Assembly (NCBI GenBank): GCA_038326995.1
Contig: JBBQKP010000095.1
Coordinates: 1 to 12,312 of the forward strand
Direction: 5' to 3'
DNA from: JBBQKP01 sp038326995
GTDB taxonomy: Bacteria; Planctomycetota; Phycisphaerae; Tepidisphaerales; Tepidisphaeraceae
DNA length: 12,312 nt
Part shown: positions 1 to 5,860 of the stretch, piece after piece
Numbering within the stretch: position 1 is the first letter of the stretch
Layout: each line of letters starts with the position of its first letter
Position numbers and translations under genes: made by a program
The notes under the pieces: generated by a model
The model's input: only the letters and a program-made list of their open reading frames with translations
Databases searched by the model: none
What the model was told of the DNA's origin: nothing

Positions 1-1238
1 GCGAAGGATGCCTCGCCCATGGCGTAGAGGCCTGGGACGTTGGTCATCATGTTGAGAGGCGCACCGTACTTCAGCCCGCCCGATTTTTCGTCCTTCGTGT
101 AGGTCGTCCAAAGGCCCGCCATCGTGTAGTGAACTGCGGGGAAGATTTTCATCGGCTCGTCGAGCGGATCAGTGCCGACGAATTTTTCGTATGTTTCAAG
201 AATGCCTTCGAGCTTGCTCAGGACTTTCGCGCGACCGAATTTCTTGACGATATCGCCGAGATCGAGGTAGACCATGTTTCCGCCGCCCACGCCGTAGCCG
301 TCGAGACAGATCTGGAAAATCTCGCGTGTGGCGATATCGCGCGGAACGAGGTTGCCGTATTTGGGATACTTTTCTTCGAGGAAATAGATGCGATCGTTCT
401 CAGGAATTTCGTTGGGCGGACGCTTGTCGCCTTTGGAGCGGGGCACCCAGACTCGGCCGCCCTCGCCGCGTGCGGATTCGGAGATGAGCCTGCACTTGTC
501 CTCGCCCGGAATGGCGGTGGGGTGAACCTGAATCATTTCCGGATTGCCAAGAATCGCACCCGCCTGGTAACAGCGCGCGGCCGCGCCGCCGGTGCAGATG
601 ACCGACATCGTCGACTTGCCGAAGAGCAATCCGTTTCCGCCGGTTGCCATGACGACCGCATCGCCGCGGAAGGATTTAATTTCCATCGTCCGCATGTCTT
701 GTGCGACGATCCCGACGCAGTGGCCGGTGTCGTTCAGGACGGGCCAGAGGAATTCCCAGAACTCAAACTTGCGAATGAGGCCCTCGGACTCCCAACGGCG
801 GGCTTGTTCATCGAGGGCATAAAGCAATTGCTGGCCCGTGGTCGCGCCGGCGTAGAAAGTTCGTTTGAAGAGCGATCCGCCGAACATTCGCAAAGCACGC
901 TGGCCTTCAGAAGTACGGTTGAAGGGCACGCCCATGCGGTCGAGCAGATCGATAATCCGCGGCGCCCAGTTGGCCATTTCAAGAACGGGCGGCTGGTCGG
1001 CAAGGAAATCGCCGCCCAGAACCGTTTCGTCGAAGTGTTGCCATTCGCTGTAACCTTGCTGACGAGCGATGTCGTTGCACGCGTTGATGCCGCCTTGAGC
1101 GCAGACGCTGTGTGAACGCTTGACGGGCACCATCGAGAACAGGTCGACGGGTACGCCCTCCTCGGCGAGTTTGATCGCGCAAGACAACCCCGCCAGTCCG
1201 CCGCCGACGATGATCACACGCTTTTCTTGCTTGGCCAT
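1..1238 (-). CDS. sdhA: Succinate dehydrogenase flavoprotein subunit, 3' end cut by window edge
   Basis: Flavoprotein subunit of succinate:quinone oxidoreductase, which oxidises succinate to fumarate on the cytoplasmic face of the membrane and passes electrons to SdhB. Reading the minus strand from the ATG at 1238 gives 412 uninterrupted codons that run off the window. The N-terminus has the FAD-binding VGGGLAGL (residues 11-18) and RSHSVCAQGGIN (41-52), whose His43 is the expected covalent FAD attachment site. Further on are GATTGQQLLYALDEQ (131-145), the active-site stretch HPTAIPG (239-245) with SESARGEGGRVW (253-264), VPRDIATREIF (298-308) and HYTM (370-373). The wording resembles the Bacillus/epsilonproteobacterial type rather than the E. 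coli type. About 200 C-terminal residues and any sdhB lie outside the window. No sdhC precedes it: the upstream gene encodes an unrelated two-helix protein. No Shine-Dalgarno is visible before the ATG, but a TATACT box lies 7 nt from it. A fumarate reductase role cannot be excluded from sequence alone. Confidence 0.95.
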   Translation of the reverse strand, partial: MAKQEKRVIIVGGGLAGLSCAIKLAEEGVPVDLFSMVPVKRSHSVCAQGGINACNDIARQQGYSEWQHFDETVLGGDFLADQPPVLEMANWAPRIIDLLDRMGVPFNRTSEGQRALRMFGGSLFKRTFYAGATTGQQLLYALDEQARRWESEGLIRKFEFWEFLWPVLNDTGHCVGIVAQDMRTMEIKSFRGDAVVMATGGNGLLFGKSTMSVICTGGAAARCYQAGAILGNPEMIQVHPTAIPGEDKCRLISESARGEGGRVWVPRSKGDKRPPNEIPENDRIYFLEEKYPKYGNLVPRDIATREIFQICLDGYGVGGGNMVYLDLGDIVKKFGRAKVLSKLEGILETYEKFVGTDPLDEPMKIFPAVHYTMAGLWTTYTKDEKSGGLKYGAPLNMMTNVPGLYAMGEASF

Positions 1239-1244
1239 AGTGAA

Positions 1245-1250
1245 AGTATA
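1245..1250 (-). promoter_or_regulatory. Possible -10 box of sdhA, leaderless geometry
   Basis: The minus strand reads TATACT, then TTCACT, then the sdhA ATG. TATACT matches the sigma-70 -10 consensus at five of six positions, and six bases separate it from the A of ATG, so transcription could start at the start codon itself. No purine-rich ribosome-binding sequence lies in the 30 bases before the ATG, which fits leaderless translation. The best -35 candidate (TTTCAA, 16-nt spacer) is weak. This is inference from spacing only. Confidence 0.3.
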
Positions 1251-1353
1251 GATGACTGGTGCGGCGTTGAAAGGGTTCAGGGGAATTGAAATGATTATCA
1301 ACGCGTGACAACGCACGGAATTGATCACAAATGCTTGGTATTCCAGCGAAACA

Positions 1354-1392
1354 ACAACGCTCTTAAACAATGCTCTTAAACAACGCTCTTAG
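1354..1392. repeat. Three tandem 13-bp repeats across a stop codon
   Basis: The plus strand shows three head-to-tail copies of ACAAYGCTCTTAR at 1354-1366, 1367-1379 and 1380-1392. The copies differ only at position 5 (C/T/C) and at the last base (A/A/G). The last plus-strand copy contains the TAA stop of the minus-strand gene 1389-2216. Each copy carries one TAA on the minus strand, and because 13 is not a multiple of three, the three TAAs fall in the three different frames. Slippage duplication at the gene end is the simplest origin. Confidence 0.85.
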
Positions 1393-2216
1393 ATGGCCTG
1401 TGCGGAAGACGAACGCGGCGTCTTCGCGGGCAAATGCAGATAAGTCCGGACTACGCTGACCAGTAATATGCCCAGTGCAAGTGCGACAAGCCCGAAGACG
1501 CCCACACCCAGCGGAACCCAGAGCGGAAGCTTTCTCGCAACCGCATCCTGATCGAGCAAGAACCACATCCCGGCCAGGATGGGCAACGTGATGCCTGACA
1601 CAAGGCACGTCGGGATCATGACGCGATAGGTCTCGATCTGCCGCGCTCGAAAGCGTGCGCGAAGATCGGCGGCGTTGGAGGAACGGGGCTGCGACGCGAC
1701 TGGCGCGGCTCTGCTCTTTCCCTTTAGTGCGGCCGGACGAGCAGCCGCATCGGAAGCAGTTTGATTCGCGCTTTTGGATTTGTCCGGCTTGGACTCTGTG
1801 GGTGACTTGGTACTCGGCGTGGAATTTCGGGGCGGAGTGGCTGTAGATGTTTGGGCTTGAGCAGTAGGTGCCGGTGACAGTAACGGTGATGGGGCGACGA
1901 TAGGCGCGGCTGTCGGCGATACTGCCGGTGCCACTGGAGGAGCAATTGTAGGGGATAACGGCTGGAGCAGTCGGCGGTTCGATGGGTTTACGGCAACGGG
2001 CTGGGAAGGCCTGACAGGGCGCGCGGGGACCGCAGATGCGGCGGGGGTGTGAGGCGGAATGGGCGCGGACTCCGGAGCGGGCGCTTTCGTCGGCGCCGCC
2101 GGTCGGTGTAACGGCTGAACCTTAGGGTCCTCGGCGAGGCGTTGTTCGGGCTCGTCGGTGCCGGTCATGCGAGCCAGCCGCTTGGCCAATTCGGACTTGT
2201 CGTAGTCGCTGGACAT
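1389..2216 (-). CDS. Pro/Ala-rich membrane protein with two C-terminal helices, function unknown
   Basis: I do not recognise this 275-residue protein. Residues 1-30 are charged (SELAKRLARM). Residues about 35-185 are low-complexity Pro/Ala/Ser/Thr, probably disordered, with a Lys/Ser-rich stretch near 138-170. A basic helix (LRARFRARQIETYR, about 185-198) then leads into two hydrophobic segments, about 199-221 and 232-256, joined by a short loop (DQDAVARKLP), with a short Ser-rich tail. The layout suggests a long cytoplasmic tail attached to a helical hairpin in the inner membrane. The segment count and sequence rule out SdhC despite the position before sdhA. The ATG at 2216 has AGGA directly adjacent, so ribosome-binding spacing is poor; the next in-frame ATG (Met17) lies inside the charged N-terminus, so I keep the longer start. 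Pro-rich composition makes homology assignment unreliable, but the open frame and clear helices support a real gene. Confidence 0.75.
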   Translation of the reverse strand: MSSDYDKSELAKRLARMTGTDEPEQRLAEDPKVQPLHRPAAPTKAPAPESAPIPPHTPAASAVPARPVRPSQPVAVNPSNRRLLQPLSPTIAPPVAPAVSPTAAPIVAPSPLLSPAPTAQAQTSTATPPRNSTPSTKSPTESKPDKSKSANQTASDAAARPAALKGKSRAAPVASQPRSSNAADLRARFRARQIETYRVMIPTCLVSGITLPILAGMWFLLDQDAVARKLPLWVPLGVGVFGLVALALGILLVSVVRTYLHLPAKTPRSSSAQAI

Positions 2217-2320
2217 TCCTGCGAAAGGTAAATCAGAACGCCGAGGAAGTCGAAGGAGCCGCGTGGCGTGTGTTGACGATCTTTTTTGGACGTCCGATGA
2301 ATCAGCCGAGTCACCCGTGT

Positions 2321-2357
2321 ATTAGATTCACCCAAAACTTGACCAAACCAATCTAAT
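2321..2357. promoter_or_regulatory. Perfect 8-bp inverted repeat in divergent intergenic region, possible operator
   Basis: ATTAGATT (2321-2328) and AATCTAAT (2350-2357) are exact inverse complements separated by 21 bp, in the 197-bp gap between the divergent genes starting at 2216 and 2414. A -35-like TTGACC (2339-2344) facing the plus-strand gene sits between the arms. The best -10 (TAACGT, 2364-2369) is poor and 19 bp away. The arms are about three helical turns apart centre to centre, suited to a dimeric regulator or DNA loop. Function is inferred. Confidence 0.3.
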
Positions 2358-2400
2358 TTGTGGTAACGTTTCACAGGCGAGTTCAATTTTTTCACACTTC

Positions 2401-2407
2401 GAGAGGA
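2401..2407 (+). promoter_or_regulatory. Ribosome-binding site that decides the start at 2414
   Basis: GAGAGGA lies six bases before the ATG at 2414 and is the strongest Shine-Dalgarno match near this gene. It argues against the in-frame GTG at 2360, and also competes with the ATG at 2516, which has a weaker GAAGAGGG about 12 bases upstream. Confidence 0.65.
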
Positions 2408-2413
2408 ACTTCG

Positions 2414-3667
2414 ATGTCAATTTCGCACACGCCCGAGTCGTCTCGGTTTTCTGGTGAGTACAAAAGCAGCTCGAATCACCAGCGCCGCTCGTGTCGAAGA
2501 GGGCAATTTTTGACCATGTCAAGGTCACATAGTCGATTGGCGCGAAGGGGTTCGACGATTGCACTCGTCATCATCACGCTGATTGCGGTCGTGGTGATCG
2601 TGTCGCTGGCGTACTTCCTCAGGCCCGGTCCGGATGTTCAAAAGTATCTCGCCCGTCAAGGTGAGTACATGGAGTCTGCGACCGGGTTATCGCGGCAGAT
2701 CAGTAATAAGTTGTCGGATAAGTTTACTGACGCCGACGCCGACCTCGTCGCGGATGCGCCGACGGAAGTCGCCAAGCAGATTGACCCTGAGGTTTTGAAG
2801 TTCACCTATCTGGCGACATCAAATCCGGAAGAAACGAAAAAGGCGTTCGAGCCTTGGGTGAAATCGCTGGCGCAGGCGACAGGCAAACGTGTCGAGTATG
2901 TTCCGTTCATCTCGCCCGACGAGCAATTGGTCGCGCTCCGCGACGGCGTGATTCATGTCATGGCGTTCAATACCGGCGGCGTGCCGATCGCGGTCGACGC
3001 GGGCGGTTTTGTGCCCGTGGCCGTCCTGGGTGATTCCTCCGGGCCCAGCAAAGCGCAGGTCAAAATTATTGCGGCCTCTTCGACCGAAACACCAGGCGAT
3101 ATCAAGGCGGCACTCAAAGACAAAGAGCTGACACTCACCGAGCCGACCAGTAACTCCGGATTTAAGGCGCCACTCGTTCTGTTGAATGACCAGAACTTAA
3201 AACTGGGTCGCGATTATTCGGCTCGATATTCGGGCGGGCACTCCGAATCGATCGCGGGCATCGCAAGTGGCAAATACACATTCGCGGCGGTGGCGTCGGA
3301 TGTTCTCTCGCGCGAGCAGGCGGCGGGGCGAATCAAGGCCGAGCAATACAAAGTGATCTTCGAGAGCGAGAAGTTCCCGACCGCGAGTTTCGGATATGTG
3401 CATACCCTCAAGCCCGAACTCGCGGAGAAAGTCCGCAAGGGATTGCTCGAGTTCAAATGGGAAGGCACAAGCGTCGCGGAATTCTTCGACGGCACAGGCC
3501 AGACCAGGCTCGTTCCGGTAAATTACAAAGACGATTTCTCGCTCGTTCGTCGGATCGACAATGCGATCGGCTTCGAACACATCATTAAAGATATTCCTCC
3601 GGACCTGAGCGCGTCGGGCGAGAAGGTGCTTGATACGACGACGATGCCCACGACAAAACCAGAGTGA
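2414..3667 (+). CDS. PhnD-like phosphate/phosphonate-type solute-binding protein, membrane-anchored
   Basis: This 417-residue protein resembles the periplasmic binding proteins of phosphonate/phosphite ABC importers (PhnD family). A basic N-terminal tail (1-46) precedes one hydrophobic helix (about 47-69), then a linker and the binding domain from about residue 128. Family-like stretches are TYLATSNPEETKKAFEPWVK (131-150), LRDGVIHVMAFNTGG (175-189), a ligand-loop-like TEPTSNSG (242-249), and SGGHSESIAGIASGK (273-287). There is no lipobox cysteine, so the helix is either an uncleaved anchor or a signal peptide. The ATG at 2414 has a strong ribosome-binding site. The ATG at 2516 would give a 12-residue tail before the helix, more usual for an exported protein. 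No permease or ATPase gene is adjacent: the upstream gene is divergent, the downstream one convergent with 7 bp between stops. The ligand is unknown; a role in uptake, sensing or another binding function is open. Confidence 0.82.
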   Translation: MSISHTPESSRFSGEYKSSSNHQRRSCRRGQFLTMSRSHSRLARRGSTIALVIITLIAVVVIVSLAYFLRPGPDVQKYLARQGEYMESATGLSRQISNKLSDKFTDADADLVADAPTEVAKQIDPEVLKFTYLATSNPEETKKAFEPWVKSLAQATGKRVEYVPFISPDEQLVALRDGVIHVMAFNTGGVPIAVDAGGFVPVAVLGDSSGPSKAQVKIIAASSTETPGDIKAALKDKELTLTEPTSNSGFKAPLVLLNDQNLKLGRDYSARYSGGHSESIAGIASGKYTFAAVASDVLSREQAAGRIKAEQYKVIFESEKFPTASFGYVHTLKPELAEKVRKGLLEFKWEGTSVAEFFDGTGQTRLVPVNYKDDFSLVRRIDNAIGFEHIIKDIPPDLSASGEKVLDTTTMPTTKPE

Positions 3668-3674
3668 TTAATAC

Positions 3675-3902
3675 TCAGGGCGAAACAAACAGCCACATCA
3701 CCAGAAGCACAATCACGGGCAAAACGATGAGAAAGCCGGTGACGATGATCAGGCTGAGGAATTGGGTTCCATGGCTTGAATCCTTGCCGCACTTCGGACA
3801 TTTCTCGCTGTACGCCGAGAGGGTCGCCTTGCATGACGAGCAGACTCGCGGCGGTAAAGTGGACTGTGGCGAAGTGGATTGAGGTGCGATCGAGTTCAGC
3901 AT
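3675..3902 (-). CDS. Small zinc-ribbon protein with C-terminal membrane helix
   Basis: A 75-residue protein. Residues 1-18 are Ser/Thr/Pro/Gln-rich. CSSC (21-24) and CPKC (35-38) form a C-X2-C-X10-C-X2-C zinc ribbon, and residues about 48-73 form one long hydrophobic helix ending in VSP. It is probably tail-anchored in the inner membrane with the ribbon in the cytoplasm. Small ribbon-plus-helix proteins are common in bacteria and mostly uncharacterised; no reaction can be assigned. The ATG at 3902 is preceded by AAGG with five bases of spacing, which supports the start. Its TGA stop faces the TGA of the PhnD-like gene across 7 bp, and no terminator hairpin is obvious between them, so the transcripts probably overlap. 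Confidence 0.8.
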   Translation of the reverse strand: MLNSIAPQSTSPQSTLPPRVCSSCKATLSAYSEKCPKCGKDSSHGTQFLSLIIVTGFLIVLPVIVLLVMWLFVSP

Positions 3903-3992
3903 GGTGCCTTAAGTGTACCGTGATTCGCTGGGTCGAAGCGAACGCATAAACATGACGCAAAACTCAGGATACATAGATCAGTTTTGAGCGCG

Positions 3993-4028
3993 AAAAAAAG
4001 CCCCACGCGATAGATCTCGCGGGGGCTT
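3993..4028 (-). terminator. Rho-independent terminator of the gene at 4057-5565
   Basis: In the minus direction a GC-rich stem (arms at 4017-4028 and 3998-4010, 12 base pairs with one bulged base at 4005, six-base loop TAGATC at 4011-4016) is followed at once by a run of T (opposite A3993-A3999). It begins about 29 bases beyond the TAA at 4057-4059. This is the clearest intrinsic terminator in the window. No T-run follows in the plus direction, so it acts on minus-strand transcripts only. Confidence 0.9.
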
Positions 4029-4056
4029 GATGAACCAGGACAGAAACGAAAAGCGC

Positions 4057-5565
4057 TTAAGCGACCCACGCGAGCTTGAGAATCCCCGCGAGTTTGATTG
4101 CGACCACTGGATTGATCACCGTCTGGCTGCGGTCGAGGGTATCGAGTGTGGTCTGGCTGAAATTGTAGGTTCGGCCGGTAGTGTTGATCGCTCTGTTGAT
4201 GTAAGCGTTGAGGGTGACATTTCCCGGCTGGTCGCCGAAGTCGCCGAAACCGCGACCGCGATACTCGACGTCAAGGTCCTGTTCGAAGCTGGAGATGGTC
4301 TGTCCCGAGACGCCGCCTACTGGCGTGCCACCCGCCAGCACGCCGCCCGCGGGGCTACGCAAGACACCCGCGCCGGTGCCCACATTGGGGAAGTTGCTAC
4401 GGCCGCTGTTCAGCAGCGATAACAGGCGGAAATTCTGGCGTGCGACCAATTGTGTGCCGTTGTCTGCCGGGGTCGCGTCAATGTCGAGTTGTTCCGCCCA
4501 GACGAGAGTCTCGATGGCGTTGGTGATGGTCTCTTCCCTGATGGACGACGGGTTATCTTGGTGAAGTGCTTCGTGTGCGAGCAAGGCGCTGAGCGAGCGG
4601 AAGTCCTCGCCTTGGTAGACAGGATTGATGATGGTCTGAAGTCGTCCATTGACGATGCGTGTTTCGGCGTATCTCGCATCGACACCAAATCGCGATCCAT
4701 CGGCTTCAACGGTCGACCAGGTCCGGCCGGTGAGATTGGCGGTGCCGAAGTAGGCGTCGATCGCGCTCTCGGCGATGGTCCCGGCCAGGCTGATCACTGC
4801 GGCGCGAATGTTTGCATCGGGAATGATGGCGATGTTGGCAGAGTTAGTGAACTGATTCAAGCGGCTCGTCCGCTGAGCGGAAGTGAGCTTGCCAGCCGTT
4901 ACCTTCGCAGAGAGGAACGTACTGAGACTTGACCGCACACTGTTGGCTGATGGTGAAATGTTGGCAGTAGCGCTGACTGGCGAAGTGCTGAAGTTCGTGC
5001 GGTCAAAGAGTGATACATCGGTGGGGCGTAACGCGCGCTGTGCGAGTGTTGCCTGCTGCCGCGTGATGTTGGTGCGGATTCTATTATCTGTCGCGGTGGA
5101 TGTTCGCACGACATCTTCATTGGTCGTGTCTCTAATCGCCCCGGCTTCAATGTTGAACCGAGCGTTGTTGGAAATGATTGACCCGAAGTTCACTCTGACA
5201 GCGCGGGGATTACCATTGACTGCCGAGGCAGACAGCCCTCGCATGGAGTAGCGCTGTTCGAGGCCGGTGATCGGGTTCAGACCCGCCGCCGACACGCGGA
5301 TTCTGTTGAAACCGTTGGACTGCAGATTCACGTTGCCGGAGAACGTCACGATGACCGCAGATCCATTACGCGGCGTGAGGTCTGTATTCCTGCGTCCTTC
5401 GACAGCGAAGCTGGTGATCGTCAGCGCGCTGGTCATCAACCTGCGTTCTTCGAGCTTATCGACGATGAAGTTCGAAGCAGCGCGCAATGCACATTTTGGC
5501 GCGTCGCTTCGATTTTGGTTGCGGTTGACGGGTTTGATACGATAGGCAGTTGTGTTAAAAAACAT
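4057..5565 (-). CDS. Secreted LEPR-XLL-type protein with HExxH motif, putative metallopeptidase
   Basis: A 502-residue protein. Near the N-terminus, VDKLEERRLMTS (residues 36-46) matches the LEPR-XLL motif that marks many exported planctomycete proteins, here with Glu for Pro. Residues about 47-155 (LTITSFAVEG..., VIVTFSGNV, FNIEAGAIRDTTNED) read like a bacterial Ig-like beta domain of the SbsA/Big_5 kind. The C-terminal half contains LLAHEALHQD: HEALH (331-335) is a zinc-binding HExxH, with His331 and His335 as metal ligands and Glu332 as catalytic base. Glu345, Glu352 or Glu358 could supply a third ligand, as in gluzincins. A Gly-rich segment (398-420) and RGFGDFGDQPGNVTLNAYINRAIN (437-461) follow. 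Asn/Thr/Ser-rich composition fits an extracellular protein. GGAG lies about 14 bases before the ATG at 5565, rather far. A strong terminator follows, so the gene is probably monocistronic. Peptidase activity is inferred from one motif. Confidence 0.78.
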   Translation of the reverse strand: MFFNTTAYRIKPVNRNQNRSDAPKCALRAASNFIVDKLEERRLMTSALTITSFAVEGRRNTDLTPRNGSAVIVTFSGNVNLQSNGFNRIRVSAAGLNPITGLEQRYSMRGLSASAVNGNPRAVRVNFGSIISNNARFNIEAGAIRDTTNEDVVRTSTATDNRIRTNITRQQATLAQRALRPTDVSLFDRTNFSTSPVSATANISPSANSVRSSLSTFLSAKVTAGKLTSAQRTSRLNQFTNSANIAIIPDANIRAAVISLAGTIAESAIDAYFGTANLTGRTWSTVEADGSRFGVDARYAETRIVNGRLQTIINPVYQGEDFRSLSALLAHEALHQDNPSSIREETITNAIETLVWAEQLDIDATPADNGTQLVARQNFRLLSLLNSGRSNFPNVGTGAGVLRSPAGGVLAGGTPVGGVSGQTISSFEQDLDVEYRGRGFGDFGDQPGNVTLNAYINRAINTTGRTYNFSQTTLDTLDRSQTVINPVVAIKLAGILKLAWVA

Positions 5566-5839
5566 GGTGGTTTCTGATTCTCCTAAGCTTTATTTCACGC
5601 TATTTCCATTCAATAAGACGCCGCAGTTCGTTACCTGTAACACTTCAACGATCCGTATGGTAACTTTTCTGGAGATCTCGACACAGCCGATAATTAATCC
5701 ATGTCGTGACTCCGCGCGTGATTCATTCGTAAACGTATACCAACATTCCGGATAAGTCGGCTTTCTGCCGCGGGGAAATCCAACCTCAGTACCAGCGAGA
5801 AATGTCTTCCCCCGCCGACAATTCGAATTTGAGTAAGCG
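5566..5839. other. Non-coding 274-bp region between hslU and the LEPR-type gene
   Basis: This AT-richer stretch holds the hslU 3' side and the promoter/leader of the minus-strand gene starting at 5565. GTTAC and GTAAC face each other around two bases at 5630-5641, and a further GGTAAC lies at 5659-5664, so a GTTAC-type operator is conceivable. GCGGGGAA (5770-5777) can pair with TTCCCCCGC (5817-5825, one bulge) across 39 bases, but no T-run follows. No good -10/-35 pair stands out and I see no convincing small gene. Confidence 0.5.
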
Positions 5840-5860
5840 CTACAGCACGAACTTACTCAA
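5829..5860. repeat. 9-bp perfect inverted repeat spanning the hslU stop
   Basis: TTGAGTAAG (5829-5837) and CTTACTCAA (5852-5860) are exact inverse complements with a 14-base loop that contains the hslU TAG stop (5840-5842). In the minus direction the stem is followed by AAATTCGAATT, not by a T-run, so it is not a standard terminator. It could protect the mRNA 3' end. The right arm encodes the C-terminal Leu-Ser-Lys of HslU. Confidence 0.6.

Noticed and set aside
129..1115. Long plus-strand open frame (328 codons) opposite sdhA
   Set aside because: The minus strand encodes unmistakable SdhA motifs through the whole stretch; the plus-strand frame has no recognisable protein and reflects GC-rich codon bias.
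1389..2216. The two-helix protein as SdhC, the cytochrome b anchor expected before sdhA
   Set aside because: SdhC of this type has about five helices with conserved haem-ligand histidines; here there are two helices and a long Pro/Ala-rich tail.
2360..2413. GTG start at 2360 for the PhnD-like protein
   Set aside because: The GAGAGGA site lies downstream of it and serves the ATG at 2414; the extra 18 residues lie in the promoter region.
5552..5755. 67-codon plus-strand frame in the leader of the LEPR-type gene
   Set aside because: No Shine-Dalgarno, no recognisable features, and it overlaps the start of a well-supported gene on the other strand.
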